This document shows, piece by piece, positions 1-11,481 of a DNA stretch of 64,000 nucleotides (position 1 is the stretch's first letter; each line of letters opens with the position of its first letter). Under the pieces are notes generated by a model. The model saw nothing but the letters and a program-made list of their open reading frames with translations, had not been told where the DNA came from and did no database searches. The DNA is taken from contig NW_020825298.1 in assembly GCF_003286085.1 (NCBI RefSeq), positions 2,418,001-2,482,000 of the forward strand, read 5' to 3'. This stretch comes from Drosophila persimilis (Eukaryota; Arthropoda; Insecta; Diptera; Drosophilidae). The position numbers were made by a program, and so were the translations under genes.

Positions 1-368
1 ACTACGAGACGGAAAGGTTGATGGGTCCGAGGAAACTACGGAGGACTTTGGCTATTAAAACCTGTCAAGGACCCAATACACCTTCAGATTGAATCGCATT
101 CATGAGTATCGCTTCGTAAGAGTATCCTCAGAGCTCGGGGTAGTGCGCCATAATTTTCCGCGCTCTCCTTGATTTTTGTTGCCTTATTTTTCCGGCCGGC
201 AAGTGAAATTGCTAACGGAATTAGCACACCAAGAGCCGTGCAATGTTGGCTCTGGTTCCTGTCTCTGTGCCCCGCTCCCCGCTCTCCGCTCCCCGCTCTC
301 TGCTTTCTCTGTTTTCTCTGAATCTGCCGCTGCCGCTGCCGTGCCGCTGCTGTTGCTGTTGCAGATGT

Positions 369-398
369 GATTCTGATTCCGATTCGGATTCAGATTCT
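369..398. repeat. hexanucleotide repeat (GATTCN)5
   Basis: Five tandem copies of GATTC plus a variable sixth base (T, C, G, A, T). Read on the plus strand it gives a run of Asp-Ser, but the surrounding frame is not convincingly coding. Confidence 0.9.
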
Positions 399-510
399 AC
401 TCCAGCCAGGGTCTCCGCTGTCTCTGCTCTGTTTTGGGCTTCTGCCTCTGCTGTCCCTCTATTTTTCTGCTCTTTTTCATTGTTTATTTGTTTGTTCCAC
501 GTTGGTCGTT

Positions 511-531
511 GCTGCTGCTGCTGCTGCTGCT
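511..531. repeat. trinucleotide repeat (GCT)7
   Basis: Seven uninterrupted GCT copies. No supported exon overlaps it. Confidence 0.9.
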
Positions 532-1137
532 ATCCTTTCGAAGTTCTCTCCGGCGGATCCTTGGCGGGGCTTTAAAGAATTCATGCATATTTAAATGTTA
601 TGTGGCCATTGGCCAATGTGTTCCGCCAAGAGCTCCAGCGATATGTGCAGATGGCATAATTGATTAGATGTGAAGTGCTTATAAGCAATGCGGTTGCCGG
701 GCCGTGCCCCGGGCCGTGGGGGCAGCAATTGTTCGGGATTCCTTTGGATTAAAGCTGAGCCTGTAGCTGCTGGCTGTAGTCCTGGCAGCTGTGTTTAAGG
801 ATTTCTCTCTGTCTGTCATTCGGAGTGGTCTTTGCCAGAGACTTTCCCACAAATGGTGTGTGTTACGCTCCCCCCCACGAAGGGTCTATAGGTTTTATGG
901 TTCCTTCAAGGCATGGAGGTATTCTTGTGTACAATTCGAGCCATTAGCTTCTTTGAGGTATCTCCTGGGTCGAACCCCAGACATGTGCTTGAATTTCCCT
1001 TATTTTTCCTCGTTTGCTTTGAGCTTGTATCACATTCCGCGAACTGTTTGTCATTTTGCAGTGGCATGACACAGGGACAGCAGTGACACCAAGGACATTC
1101 GAAATGGTTTTCCAAGTACAGGCCCGCTCTGCCCGGG

Positions 1138-1155
1138 CTGCTGCTGCTGCTGCTG
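1138..1155. repeat. trinucleotide repeat (CTG)6
   Basis: Six uninterrupted CTG copies in GC-rich non-coding DNA. Confidence 0.9.
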
Positions 1156-1995
1156 CTCATGTGAGCCAAGTTTGAGCGACATTCAAGTCCGACCCGGGAC
1201 AGCACAGTCCCACAGTCCCGCAGTCCAACAATCCTGGCAGTCCTGGCCCTTGCAGGCCTCTCGCCAGCTTTAGTTTGAGCCGAGCCGAGCTGCTTGTTAT
1301 GCACGCGCTGATGAAAGACGAGCTCCAGTTCGTTTTTTCTGCTCTGCTGTTTGGGCCGCTTTGTTTCTGGCTTACAACAATGCTGGCCTGTTACTGTTGC
1401 TGTCCCTGTTGCTGTTGTTGTTGTTGGCAATCAAAAGCATGTTTGGCCAACAGCTGGCATGCGCCATTCATTCATTGTACGCCGGACAGGCGATGGGCAA
1501 CCGAGTGCAATCATTTTTATTAATTTTACCCAAAAGGGAATTTATGTTACTCTCTCTCTCCCTTCCAGGCTCTGAAGCTGAGGCTGAGGCTGATGCTGCT
1601 GATGTCCTGTTGGCCCATTAGTTATGTGGAGGAGAAGCAGCTCGTAAAAGGACCAGGACGAGGGCAGGCCCAGGACCACGGCAGGGCAGGGCGTATGCAG
1701 ATCGCTCTTCACTCTAATTGGATATTTTAATTACATTGGGCAATAAACGGAGCACACAAATTGCCAAATAATAACTCTGCAAATACCCGTACGTCGACGC
1801 TTAGAAAAATAACCCAAGAGCTGGACGGCACGAGATGGGCGGGGGGGGCAAGGCATCCCCTCTTCCTGTCCGCCATGTAATTTGTTTGCATAATAACAGT
1901 TTGCCATCGTTGGTTCCTATTGTGGTGCTCCTTCGGTTGTCTGGGAGCGGCTCCTCAGCTGCTCGAATTCACAGAGACCATGTGGGGAAATGGGA

Positions 1996-2440
1996 AGAGC
2001 CCCAAGCCGAAGATGGATTGCCTTATGAATGTGAATGGATAGGGTATGCATATCTGATGAGATTTAGAATCATACTTGATGTGATTCGGCGATGATGCCT
2101 TTGGCAGAGTTCCAGCAGCCCCCCTATAGCCCCCAAAGCTCTGCCAACTTATTCAAAATGTCACCCTACGAAACGGAACTGTGGAAAAGCCGAAGATTGA
2201 TTGCCTTATGAATGCGCGATGGATATTTGGATATTTACTCCTGGCATTCGTTCAGGAGCAGCAGAATGAGTGGGAAATCTGTTTATTCCTGGAAATTCCC
2301 CATAGCGCTGCCAACTTACCAGAAGGAAAGCCCCAGATGGATACCTTTTTGATGGTATTACAAAAAATATACATATAAATGGAAACCGTTTCTCAACGAT
2401 CATTAGCTGGAAGAAGGAACTGCCAAAGCGCTGCCAAAAT
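1996..2440 (+). repeat. diverged tandem duplication, period about 180 bp
   Basis: A block beginning at 2004 (AAGCCGAAGATGGATTGCC, then TTATGAATG) recurs at 2187 with one early mismatch, an offset of 183 bp. Downstream of each copy is a related CCCC-ATAGC...GCTCTGCCAACTTA / GCGCTGCCAACTTA block (about 2116-2151 and 2297-2320). A weaker third echo (AAAGCGCTGCCAAAATATCAG-like) is at about 2424-2444. The copies have diverged heavily between the matching blocks, so this is an old local duplication. No coding role is evident. Confidence 0.5.
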
Positions 2441-2487
2441 ATCAGTATACCCATAACACTTCCAAGGAACAGAAGGAAACCCACCAA

Positions 2488-2694
2488 ATGTTCGCCTCTC
2501 GTCGGGTGACGTTTGAAATGCCGAAATGTTCAAATGGCGACGACGTTTCCACCACTAGCGCCAGTGCCTCCAACACCACCACCTCCACCACCACCAGCAC
2601 CACCGGCGACACCAAATGCACATTAAAAAGCAACAATAACGGAGGAAAAAAGAAGGAGAAGAGCGAGAGAGAGAGAGATATCCCAGCACTGTAG
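2488..2694 (+). CDS. candidate small Thr/Ser-rich ORF or exon (68 aa)
   Basis: The frame is open from 2407 (just after a TAG) to a TAG at 2692-2694. The first ATG is at 2488. Residues 21-41 of the ORF are mostly Thr/Ser/Ala/Asn, encoded largely by codons ending in C (ACC, AGC, GCC, TCC), as in Drosophila coding DNA. The tail is basic and acidic (GGKKKEKSERERD). An AG at 2405-2406 could be a splice acceptor, so this may be a last exon and not an independent gene. I recognise no family. The Thr run sits on an ACC-rich simple repeat, which could give the codon bias by chance. Confidence 0.22.
   Translation: MFASRRVTFEMPKCSNGDDVSTTSASASNTTTSTTTSTTGDTKCTLKSNNNGGKKKEKSERERDIPAL
2571..2604. repeat. 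ACC/CAC-rich simple repeat
   Basis: Interrupted run of ACC trinucleotides inside the candidate Thr-rich frame at 2488-2694. Confidence 0.7.
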
Positions 2695-2880
2695 CATATT
2701 CTTTGTGGCCGCTGGAAGAGCCAGAAAAAAATGCCGGGAAACATAGTCGTTAAAACCAAATGTGCTGATTTCCTTAGTGCTCCTCTGGTCTGGTCTGTTC
2801 TGGTCTGGTCCTGGCACTTCTCTTCCATATCTGGTGGTTTCTCCCGACAGACAGACAGTCGGAAGCGATAAACTTTTTGT

Positions 2881-2940
2881 ATGAGAATTAATTTGCGCTT
2901 TTGGCTGTTGTATTTTGTTATGCTTTTAGCCGTAATGGCT
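2881..2940 (+). CDS. candidate first exon encoding a signal peptide
   Basis: An ATG at 2881 opens MRINLRFWLLYFVMLLAVMA (20 residues): a short basic start, a hydrophobic core and a small-residue end, the usual build of a secretory signal peptide. The frame then meets GTAAGT at 2941, a consensus 5' splice site, exactly at a codon boundary. Exon 1 ending near the signal peptide is common in insect secreted peptides. If read through, the frame continues to a TGA after 63 codons. No matching downstream exon could be identified. AT-rich DNA readily makes hydrophobic frames, so confidence is low. Confidence 0.25.
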
Positions 2941-4343
2941 GTAAGTGGGCATATTTTGTTTGTATATGAAGTGCAGCAGGTACTTCTGCCCCAATGTGGC
3001 TTGAAATCTTTAATCTCAACAAGAAGTACGAGTAATGATGATGAGACTTGGTCTTGTCTGAGGGTAACTTGAGTTTTTTATTAGGGAATTTTCAGGAGTG
3101 ACGGGAGTGCCAGGGGCTACTTACATATATTCCTAGATTAGATTTGTGGATGTGTGCAACATACGGAAGGAAGCGTTTTCGACCCAATAAAGTGTGTATC
3201 TTCTGGATCAGCATCAAAGGCCGAGACGATGAGGCTTCATGAGGGCCTCGATTTCAGAGACTTTGAGAAGTAGAACAACCAAATTTTGGGTCCAGACCCT
3301 GTGATATCACACTGTGAAAAGTGAATGAAGATATGAAATGGTGGGGGCTACGGAACCGCTTCCACGAGCTCTACCGAACTCTTCCTCGTCCAGTGTGCGC
3401 CCCATAGAGGAGGTGAGCGAAATATTTACGCATTAAATAGAAGGTATAGGCTATATAAGTCGTCAGATTACATACTCTATATACACGAACTCGTACGACC
3501 TGATTAGTGGGTATCAGAGTAGAGCCGCTGCCCTTGCCGCGGCTCACAAGGCACCCGCTTGTTGTACGCTATTTCTTATGATTAGAGAGGGTTCTTTGGT
3601 GCATATTACTTATCTATTACAGCTTCTTTCACAAAACTAGACTCATTAGCACTTATATAAGACTCAAACGTGTAACAAATAGTTGGCCATGCGGCAAAAC
3701 GTTAGTGAAACATTTGTGAATCCCCCTCCGAAATGTTTTTCTTTCTCTGGAACTCTTCCTAAGGTCCTTTGTACCGAATCTCTGTGGATTGGTTCAATTC
3801 TCGACCTCGTATGCCTCAAAATTCCTTAAACATCGATACACAAAAAGCAATTACAATCCAATACACATAAATCGCGATAAAATACGTTCGCACTAAACTA
3901 AGTGAAACACTGTGAAGATATTTACGATTGTGGAACTTGCTGACTCCCGTTTCTGTTGGCTATTTTCTGTGTAATTGGCCATAACTTAATGCATAGACTG
4001 GTCTGGCACCGAGGGCATTACGCTTATCGCCGAGTCGCCCCCGACCGAGGAAAACACACCCCGACAACAAGCCAAACAAAGAGGAGACTGCGGCTCCAGA
4101 AAAATGTCATTTGAGGGCCATAAAAGTAAAAGTAAAGTAAATAAGTAAATCAAGAGGAGCAACCGAAAATTATCTGCAGCTTAAATAAATTTGGCAGAAA
4201 ATCTAGCGCACAAAAAACAGGAAGCGAAGATTGTTGGGCCAAATCTCGCATAAACGAACACACCTGAGGACGAAATGGGCCAAGTTCCCTGGCAGCCCAT
4301 CTTTCAAATTTAATGTCTAATTTAAATGTTGTAAATACCAGAG

Positions 4344-4366
4344 GTGTGTGTGTGTGTGTGTGTGTG
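4344..4366. repeat. dinucleotide repeat (GT)n
   Basis: Uninterrupted GT run followed by GAGAG-rich sequence. Potential Z-DNA-forming tract. Confidence 0.9.
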
Positions 4367-5103
4367 GAGGGAGAGAGTGGGTGGGTGTTGGACTTTGTTA
4401 TGCAAATGAGTAGAGCTGGCCAACACCGGGAAATTCACACAGTCCACACTCTGGGCCAGGGGCAGAGGCGGGGCGGGTGCCAGGGCCAAAACGGAAGCGT
4501 CTCGGCCAGGACGAGGCGTTGGTCAAAGGCCGAGAGTGGGTCTGGCGTTCCAGTTACGAATTTTCAGCTCAGTTCTCACGACCGCCGCTGTAAATATCAT
4601 TAACGTGATTTTAAAGCCGGCTCGTAAAACTGCCAGAACAGGACGGGGCGACAGAGAGTGAAAGGGAAGCTAGATAGGGAGAGAAAGAGAGAGCAAAACG
4701 CAGAGGAGGAGGCCAGCCTCTCGAGTGTCGGAAATTTGCTTTTAATTTTTGCAGCCCAAAGCAGCCCCAACCACAGCCCCTGCCCCCCCGCCCAGAGTGG
4801 GCGTGTCTAAATGCCTTTTCGGTTAATGCAGATTTTCTTGTTTTTCCTTTTTTATTTCCTTTTTTTATGTAACGCCACGCACCTGCCATTTATTTCCGGC
4901 CAGGCCTTAAATTATTTCCAGGACAAAGGATGGTCTTTACCTCTTTGTAATGCAACCAAAAACCACAAGCCGGAGAAGAAATGGAGACGCACTTGGAGCA
5001 GTTTTTAAGAGTCTGCCGTCCTACAAAGGCGATGAACAGAAGGGGGTGGGGGGGGTAATGTAGCTCAAAGGGAAATTCATAAATTGCTTTCTGCCGCAGC
5101 ATC

Positions 5104-5119
5104 ATATATATATATATAT
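5104..5119. repeat. dinucleotide repeat (AT)8
   Basis: Eight perfect AT copies. Confidence 0.9.
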
Positions 5120-5820
5120 GCATGTCTGTAGCCCTCTTTTCATCATCAATTGATTTTGGCAGCAAAGAAAAAAAAGTCCCTAAAAATAGATAAAGCTCCA
5201 CTTAAGACAGACATGAGGGGGGGCTGAGAGGCGGCAAAGCAAACTCAAATTATGCCTTGAGATCAAATGCGAAACCAGAATCAAAGCGGTCTAAAATTTG
5301 GTCGTGACATTTCCCTAATGGCCGGATGGCAGGGCAGGGCACGAAAATGAGGCTAATTTTTAATGCGGAATTTCGCAATGTGTTCGAAATTGAATGGATA
5401 AAGTGACAAAAGAAAAATCACCGAGAAGAAGATGGAATTAAGTGCTCACTTACAGCCGCCTCACGCCTCCCCCCCGCCAGCAGCCGATGGCCTGATAAAT
5501 TCTTGGAGGAAACATACTTGGGAAATTCAACTAATTGAATTGCGTTTTCCCTAATTTGCACCCAAAAACCAGAAGCCAGGAGCCAGGAGCCAGCCAGGGC
5601 ATAGGGGGATCTCCGCTCTGTACAAAATGCTTTGAAAATCTGTTTCGGCAGTGCGACATCAAAGTGTTTGGTAAACTGATATTAACCATTCGGGGAAAGA
5701 GCGTGCTGCAAATTTGCTGAATAATTAACCGAGAGCATAAAATTACATTACATTAAGTGCTGCCTGCCGGTAAATGTGTTGGCCAATCTTTCACCAACTC
5801 CGCTGCCGGCGCTCGGTCAG

Positions 5821-5840
5821 GGCCAGGCCAGGCCAGGCCA
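5821..5840. repeat. pentanucleotide repeat (GGCCA)4
   Basis: Four perfect GGCCA copies followed by degenerate copies (AGCCAACC). Confidence 0.85.
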
Positions 5841-7306
5841 AGCCAACCAAGCAACCGTCGTGGCCACGTGACTCTCCGCTCTATGCTTGTCTCAATTGCG
5901 GGCACGAATGAATATTCTCATTAAAATTACGCGCAGCTGTTCACGGCGGCGCCGCCCGTTGTTGTGGGTGCCACGAGGAGGCCGGGGAACAGGAACGGGA
6001 ACAGACTGGCAGACAAATCCGACTGGAAGCCGCAGAAAGAGCCAGGACGAGGCCAGTAGCCAGGAGCCAGGAGCCACAGACCTGGCCGGGGGCCCCGGCG
6101 GTGGCCTTTAATTTAAACAACAACAAAATCATTTTACGCAATTGTAATGGCCAGAGAATTTAACAAGCGGAAATGTTGTTGAAGTGTAAAACGTGCCCGT
6201 GTAAAACCTGTAATTCCCCGAAAACATAATGCGCCCCGGCCCGGGGTCCCGGACTTGTCTTTGGCCGCATTTGAATGGCAACTTTTCTCATATTTCATTC
6301 GGTTCTAATTAACTTAATTTACTTGCTGGCCAGCCAGGCCAATTTCCTCGCATGTGAGCAAAGAGACAAGAAACGAGGCTAAAGTGGGAAGTTTTGTCGT
6401 TTCAATTAGGGAAAGAGAAAGCGAAAGAGCAGGGGGAGCGAAAGGTGGAGGGGAGAGCCAACTTGTTGGAAAGCTAATTATATTAATACTCGCATACAAA
6501 AAGGTGAGTTATGGAATATTTTATTGCTGGCAACAAACGACAAAGGACAGACATTTGCTAAAGTAATCTTGGATGGGGAAACCCAAGTTTTTCCATTGGA
6601 ATTTAAGAAACAAAAGTCAATAAATTAACCATATTTAATGCACCCATTTATAGGAATTATAATTATGTTGTTTATGGCGATTCCTCCTCTGAAGAGCTCC
6701 ACCCTTGCCCCACCCTGTCCGTCGAATCAAAGCGACTGTTCATTTTGTTGCGATTTTTACCTCGCATATGCCGGTTTAAATTAATTTTGATAGCCCGGCG
6801 ATACGATACGTTGATATCCAATTTGGTTAATGCGCTTTTCAGCTTAAGCGCAATTGTATTCAATTTGTCAGAAATATTACGTGCAATCCGATAAAGCCAA
6901 TGCAAAGTGACAAAAGCGCTCCCGCCCAATCAGCTGCCACAAAAGGAGGGTAGAGGAGGGGCAGGCCCGCGGCAAGGACTGGGTCCTGCCTGACCTACAT
7001 GAGGCCAACTTGTCAGGCATCTCCTCTCCAGGCTGTCCAGGCTCTGCCGGCTCTGCCGACCAGTCTCATCCCGATCCAATGGCCATTGTCATGGCCCTGC
7101 CCATGCCCCTTGCCCCTTCCCTGTCGCCGAGTGCCACAATAAATAAACGATGGGAACAAAAGAAATCCAATAACAAATTTTTAAACAAGTGTTAACGCTA
7201 CCTGAGCCCCCGTCATCGTCACGATGGCATGGAAATGGGAAAAATGGAAAACCAACATAAACAAAAAACAGAAACCAAAGAGGAAAATGCCGCGTTTTAA
7301 ATGTGG

Positions 7307-7334
7307 AAATGGGAAAATGGGAAAATGGGAAAAT
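7307..7334. repeat. octanucleotide repeat (AAATGGGA)n
   Basis: Three and a half copies of AAATGGGA. Degenerate copies lie just upstream, from about 7231. Confidence 0.85.
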
Positions 7335-7953
7335 GCAAGTACATAAAGTGCCAACCGGACCGACCATAGGCCGGGGATAAGCCTTCCTTTCCGAACCGAG
7401 ATCCGATGTGGAGTCTGGTCTGGGTGCTGTGGTGTGGCACGGCCCGGCATGGGGCTACCCCATGTTGAACCTGGGCATTGTGGTCAGCTCAACGATTCGG
7501 CGACGGGCGTTAAGTGCTATGCCAAAAAATATGCAAACAAAAGTCTCACTTGCCACTCGCCATCGCCATCGTCATCGCCACGGGCTCTGGCTCTGTCCCT
7601 GCCTCTGGCTGTGGCTGTGCGGCACTTGAGTGCGTGGACAAAATATTTGACTACAGCATCGAGTCATAAATTTCGCTCTACGGAAGTGCTCACCCAAAAA
7701 GGTATTCCGCTGGAGTCCTCACACAATTCTGATAAGTATATTTGTTCTATATTTTTAAGATGTTAATAGAAGGAACCATAGATCAATCAATCGCCTTAAG
7801 TTCTCTTCCACTTCTGCCAATTCCCATGCAGAAATTCAATCGAAATTTTCTTTGAGAACACGGAAATTCCCACTGAAGGAAAGGGCCACCACTGTCGGGC
7901 CATGCAGTTCACAGCTCAACAGCTTTTTGTGCCTGCATTAATGATACAAATTT

Positions 7954-8103
7954 ATGACTTTTTCGCCTTTTCCTCCAGAGCTCCCGGCCGAAGGAAGTCC
8001 CGGAGGTGGTCCTCCAGCCTCCAGCATTCGGAAGTCCAATATCTGCCCCCCTCGGACCCATTCGGAGTTTACTCAGTGCACCGTGGCAGTTCCTTTCAGC
8101 TAA
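7954..8103 (+). CDS. candidate small ORF or 3'-terminal exon (up to 49 aa)
   Basis: A pyrimidine-rich tract ends in CAG at 7976-7978, a good 3' splice site. Just after it, from 7981 to a TAA at 8101, a frame reads LPAEGSPGGGPPASSIRKSN and then 20 more residues ending TQCTVAVPFS. Codon choice and composition (Gly/Pro-rich linker, then a mixed polar tail) look more like real protein than the other two frames do. The same frame has an ATG at 7954 and could stand alone as a 49-residue ORF. A GTAAGT at 8139 would suit an exon in a different frame (Arg/Ser-rich), which I consider a shadow. No family was recognised. Confidence 0.3.
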   Translation: MTFSPFPPELPAEGSPGGGPPASSIRKSNICPPRTHSEFTQCTVAVPFS

Positions 8104-8698
8104 TTAGTTGGACTGGGGATCAGCCGAAGAAGAGACTGGTAAGTTTTTTGCCCTTTTCCCATCCATGGGAGGCCCCACAGACCAAACACTTGCCATCCCA
8201 GACACCATAAAATTAATTTAAGTGACAAAAAGCAAGAGAGCGGGCAATAACAATTTGATTTACTGGCAAAGAGCTGCCAAAGTCATTAAATTTAGAAAAA
8301 GATTGCCACACATAGTGCAAAAAAAAAAAAATAGAAGCAACAAAAATAATTGTGCCATTCTCGTAAAAAAAATACGAAACAAAAAACGACAAGAGGAGAC
8401 TTGTTCAAGGGATACGAATATGTGGATACCCTTGAAGATAAATATAGAGTTTATAGGGGGGTCTTTGATGGTGTTATCCGACTTTGTAGGGTGTCGAATA
8501 TCCCTAGAACTGATCGGGTGGGTATAGAGTAAAAATCATGGGTTAGGAGTACATATATAGTATATCCTTTCCAGGAGTTTAAACCAAACTAAAAGTCAAA
8601 CGAAAAAAATTGAAGGCGAAAACGCGCGAAATTTATGGCGCATCTTTGCGCAGTAACACGCACGCATATAACGGGCTATAACTAGTACACACACAGGC

Positions 8699-8716
8699 AC
8701 ACACACACACACACAC
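8699..8716. repeat. dinucleotide repeat (AC)9
   Basis: Perfect AC run, with a shorter AC run about 10 bp upstream. Confidence 0.9.
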
Positions 8717-8784
8717 TGACACTGCGAGACAGGGAGAGAAAGTGCTTCTAACAGTACTTTGTTTTAGTTTAGGGCACAATGGCC

Positions 8785-8807
8785 GCCATCGCCATCGCCA
8801 TCGCCAT
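8785..8807. repeat. hexanucleotide repeat (GCCATC)n
   Basis: Nearly four copies of GCCATC. A related shorter run is at 7558-7580. Confidence 0.85.
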
Positions 8808-10156
8808 AGCGGGCCACACTTCAGTCAATAAAACGCAGGCAACAACATAAAATGAATGGAACAATGGCGCCAGCAGCGGGTTCCAGGACCCGGAGAGAAG
8901 GATTCCCCATAGTTAAGCCTAGGCTGGAACGTATAGACCGAGTCCTGGACATGTCCCCCCCTCCCCCCTTAAAGTTTGACCAAGAAACTTTTGTTCAGCT
9001 TCTATCTGTATCTGCACTTAGTTGCAGCTAATGGGGGGAGCCCTGCCCTCCCCCCTGCCACGAAAAGAGGCGGTTGATATGGGGGCTCGGTGGCTGGGTG
9101 TCTCGGTGGCTGGTGGGTGTTGGCCCAGAATCAATCATCAAGTTTAAACGCATTACACAGAGCGTTAAACGATAAGCAGCTTTGTTGCATTTGCTGACCT
9201 GCTCCATCCTGTTGCAGAACAGAAAGATACATACACACGAGCAGATACGAGATACGAGTATCTGTACCTAAACCAGAAACTGTTTTGCTCCTCATCATCA
9301 ACTCGAGCAAGTTTATTGTGCTGCAACCACAAGCAGGAAAAAAAGAATAAAAAATAGAAAAGAAAGCAATAATACGCTTGCCTTGGCTCGTCTTGGCCAG
9401 AGTCCCTTATATTGTATAGCTGGTGATATATATACCATTCCTCTGGCAGGATTTACGAGCGTCAGCAGCAGGAGCAGCGCAAGGACCTGCAGGAAATAAG
9501 CAGAAAAGCAGAGTTGTCTCTATTTTCAAGTGGAATCGCCACCCAAGGGAGCCCCAAGTGCTCGATTGGAACAATTGATTGGGGGAGTAGTCGAGCCAAG
9601 GGCGGAGCAGGGACACTCGAGAAGGTGCAAATTGTCCAGGTGCAATGTAATTATCGATCAAAGGGATTCTAATTCGTCGGATAGACAATCGTTGCAGATA
9701 ATTTGCACGCACTCTGGGGTTCATTTCGGTCCTAAAATGTATCCGAAATATCATTAAAAGTCTCTTCTTGTCTTGTCGGTGCAGGTGGGCTGCAATTATT
9801 GGTCGAAGGGGGAAGAGAGATACTTAACACTTCCTTCACTGCATCTTGGACATATCCAGATGAACTTTTTCCCCAATTCGTGGACTAATCTATAGTTTAT
9901 TTCCCCCAGAAAGTACCGCTTATAATTACGCAAACTATCGCCTTTAATTTACTGCAAATACTCGTATTATCCGCTCACAATCTAATTGGGCATTGGGTGC
10001 CCCCCCCTAGAAGGTCCTCGAAGGATGGGGCCATGTTTGGATCTGCTCGTAGTGCTGTTTGCCTGTTCCGCCTGTCTCTGTGTCTCTCTGTCTCTGTGTG
10101 GTTACAAAACTATTTATTTAGTTGGTCATTTTGCTGTTATTTGTATTTGTAATAGA

Positions 10157-10188
10157 GACACACACACTCACACACAGGCACACACAGA
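10157..10188. repeat. interrupted (CA)n tract
   Basis: CA repeats broken by single CT and GG steps. Confidence 0.8.
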
Positions 10189-10390
10189 GAGACATAAATG
10201 CCTGCACATAAACTGTAATATATACAGTGCTCACCAGCTATGAGGCTTGCTCTCCAACTATTCCATATCGCCTGGCAAACACTGGCATTTCTGGTATCGT
10301 ATCTCGTTCCGTGTGTCACCAGAGAGACGCACATCCGGTCAGCTCTATAAATTTCCTGTTACTTCCATCTGTGTTTGGACTATGGGCTCT

Positions 10391-10411
10391 GTGTGTGTGT
10401 GTGTGTGTGTG
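10391..10411. repeat. dinucleotide repeat (GT)n
   Basis: Uninterrupted GT run. Confidence 0.9.
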
Positions 10412-10568
10412 AAAATGTAAGCGTATTTATTTATTGTTGGCGCTAACTCGTGAGACCAAAAAAAAAAAAGGAAAAATTCTAGGGGCGGGCGGAAAAACAA
10501 TGAAAAAGAAATACTAAAAATGATATAAAAATGTTAGTGGGGCAGGACACTGACAGCCGATACAGCTC

Positions 10569-10590
10569 CACACACACACACACACACACA
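10569..10590. repeat. dinucleotide repeat (CA)11
   Basis: Perfect CA run followed 4 bp later by a short GT run, giving a small inverted pairing of CA and GT. Confidence 0.9.
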
Positions 10591-11462
10591 GGAGTGTGTG
10601 TATTGGGGTATGCGATTGCGGGTTTATGTACGAGTGTGGGTATTACGATTATTGAAAAGAGAGAACCAAAAAGTAAAACAAAGTCGTAGAGAAAACGGTT
10701 GAGAAGAGCCGAAACTGTGGATACCCTAGATTATATTTTGTTGAAAAATGTACAATCAGTATTTGCAATCAAACTTAGATTAGTTGTGTGGTATATAAAG
10801 GTTACAGCTTGATTGAAAACGATTTATTTAATGTTGAAATCCCATTGTGGCGATTTCAACTGGATTATAATATTGTTCAAGACGGTTTGCCTTGGGTTCA
10901 GCACTCAGTTCTTCACGAGCTGCCATTCCGCTTAGCTTATGTTGTAATTTAGAATATTCCGCTCATCCGAAAGTGCTTATTGGTGCTATGGACTATGCTA
11001 TGGGCCCGTTTTCAGGCGCTCAAAGTCAAACATGAATCTAATAATGGAAAAGTGCTACTACAGGAAATTAAGGCACCACTAGAACCAATGAAAAAATCCA
11101 GACTCAAACCTATTCCTTCAGTCCATTCGCATATTCAGTTAATGCTTCTATAAGACATTATTCGGCGAAAAAGTGCACAATACTGTGGCAGATCATTAGG
11201 TATATACACCCTAAAGAATCGATTTGGTTTTCTTCTGCAAACATCTTGCTGTAATCAGAGTACCCTCTTATAGAGTGCAACAAAACGAAACGAAACCAGG
11301 AGCTAAATGAACGAAACAAAGTGCGGAGCGTAGCGGATATCAAAGTGCGATTTATTTTTATTAGTTCCGGATGTCAATGTGTGGGAAATTGAGAAATTAG
11401 AAAATATTATACAAGCTCTTGGCTTGTTAACGTGCACCTAAACACCGAGGCGCACACACACC

Positions 11463-11481
11463 CACACACACACACACACAC
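11463..11481. repeat. dinucleotide repeat (CA)n
   Basis: Perfect CA run preceded by a shorter ACACACA segment. Confidence 0.9.

Larger units (their letters stand above)
1..2003. other. non-coding stretch, no gene recognised
   Basis: No reading frame here has coding character or a domain that I recognise. The open frames are short and rich in Leu/Cys/Ser, and arise from CTG and CTC-rich simple sequence. The longest, 174 codons on the minus strand at 906-1430, is low-complexity Ser/Thr/Arg sequence. The stretch holds three short tandem repeats, listed separately, and scattered AATTA/TTAAT words typical of Drosophila intergenic or intronic DNA. Confidence 0.6.
3073..7944. other. non-coding stretch, no gene recognised
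   Basis: No convincing exon is seen. There is an EEGTGAGCG-type donor-like site at about 3412, preceded by a short Pro/Ser-rich frame with no supporting acceptor. The TATATAAG at 3452-3459 lacks an initiator at the right distance. GT, AT, GGCCA and AAATGGGA repeats are listed separately. The rest is AT-rich DNA mixed with GC-rich low-complexity blocks. Confidence 0.55.

Noticed and set aside
957-995. CTGGGTCGAACCCCAG looks like a tRNA T-arm and B box
   Set aside because: The loop is one base short (TCGAAC), and no A box, acceptor stem or anticodon arm fits upstream.
906-1430. 174-codon minus-strand frame
   Set aside because: Low-complexity Ser/Thr/Arg composition driven by CTG and CCTG repeats; no domain and no splice context.
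3452-3469. TATATAAG followed by TCAGATT as a core promoter
   Set aside because: The spacing of TATA to initiator is about 10 bp instead of 25-30 bp, and no coding exon follows.
8139-8145. GTAAGT at 8,139 as the donor of the 8.0-kb exon
   Set aside because: It needs the Arg/Ser-rich frame, which looks like a shadow; the protein-like frame stops at 8,103.
10791-10830. GGTATATAAAGG as a TATA box
   Set aside because: No initiator at the expected distance and no exon downstream.
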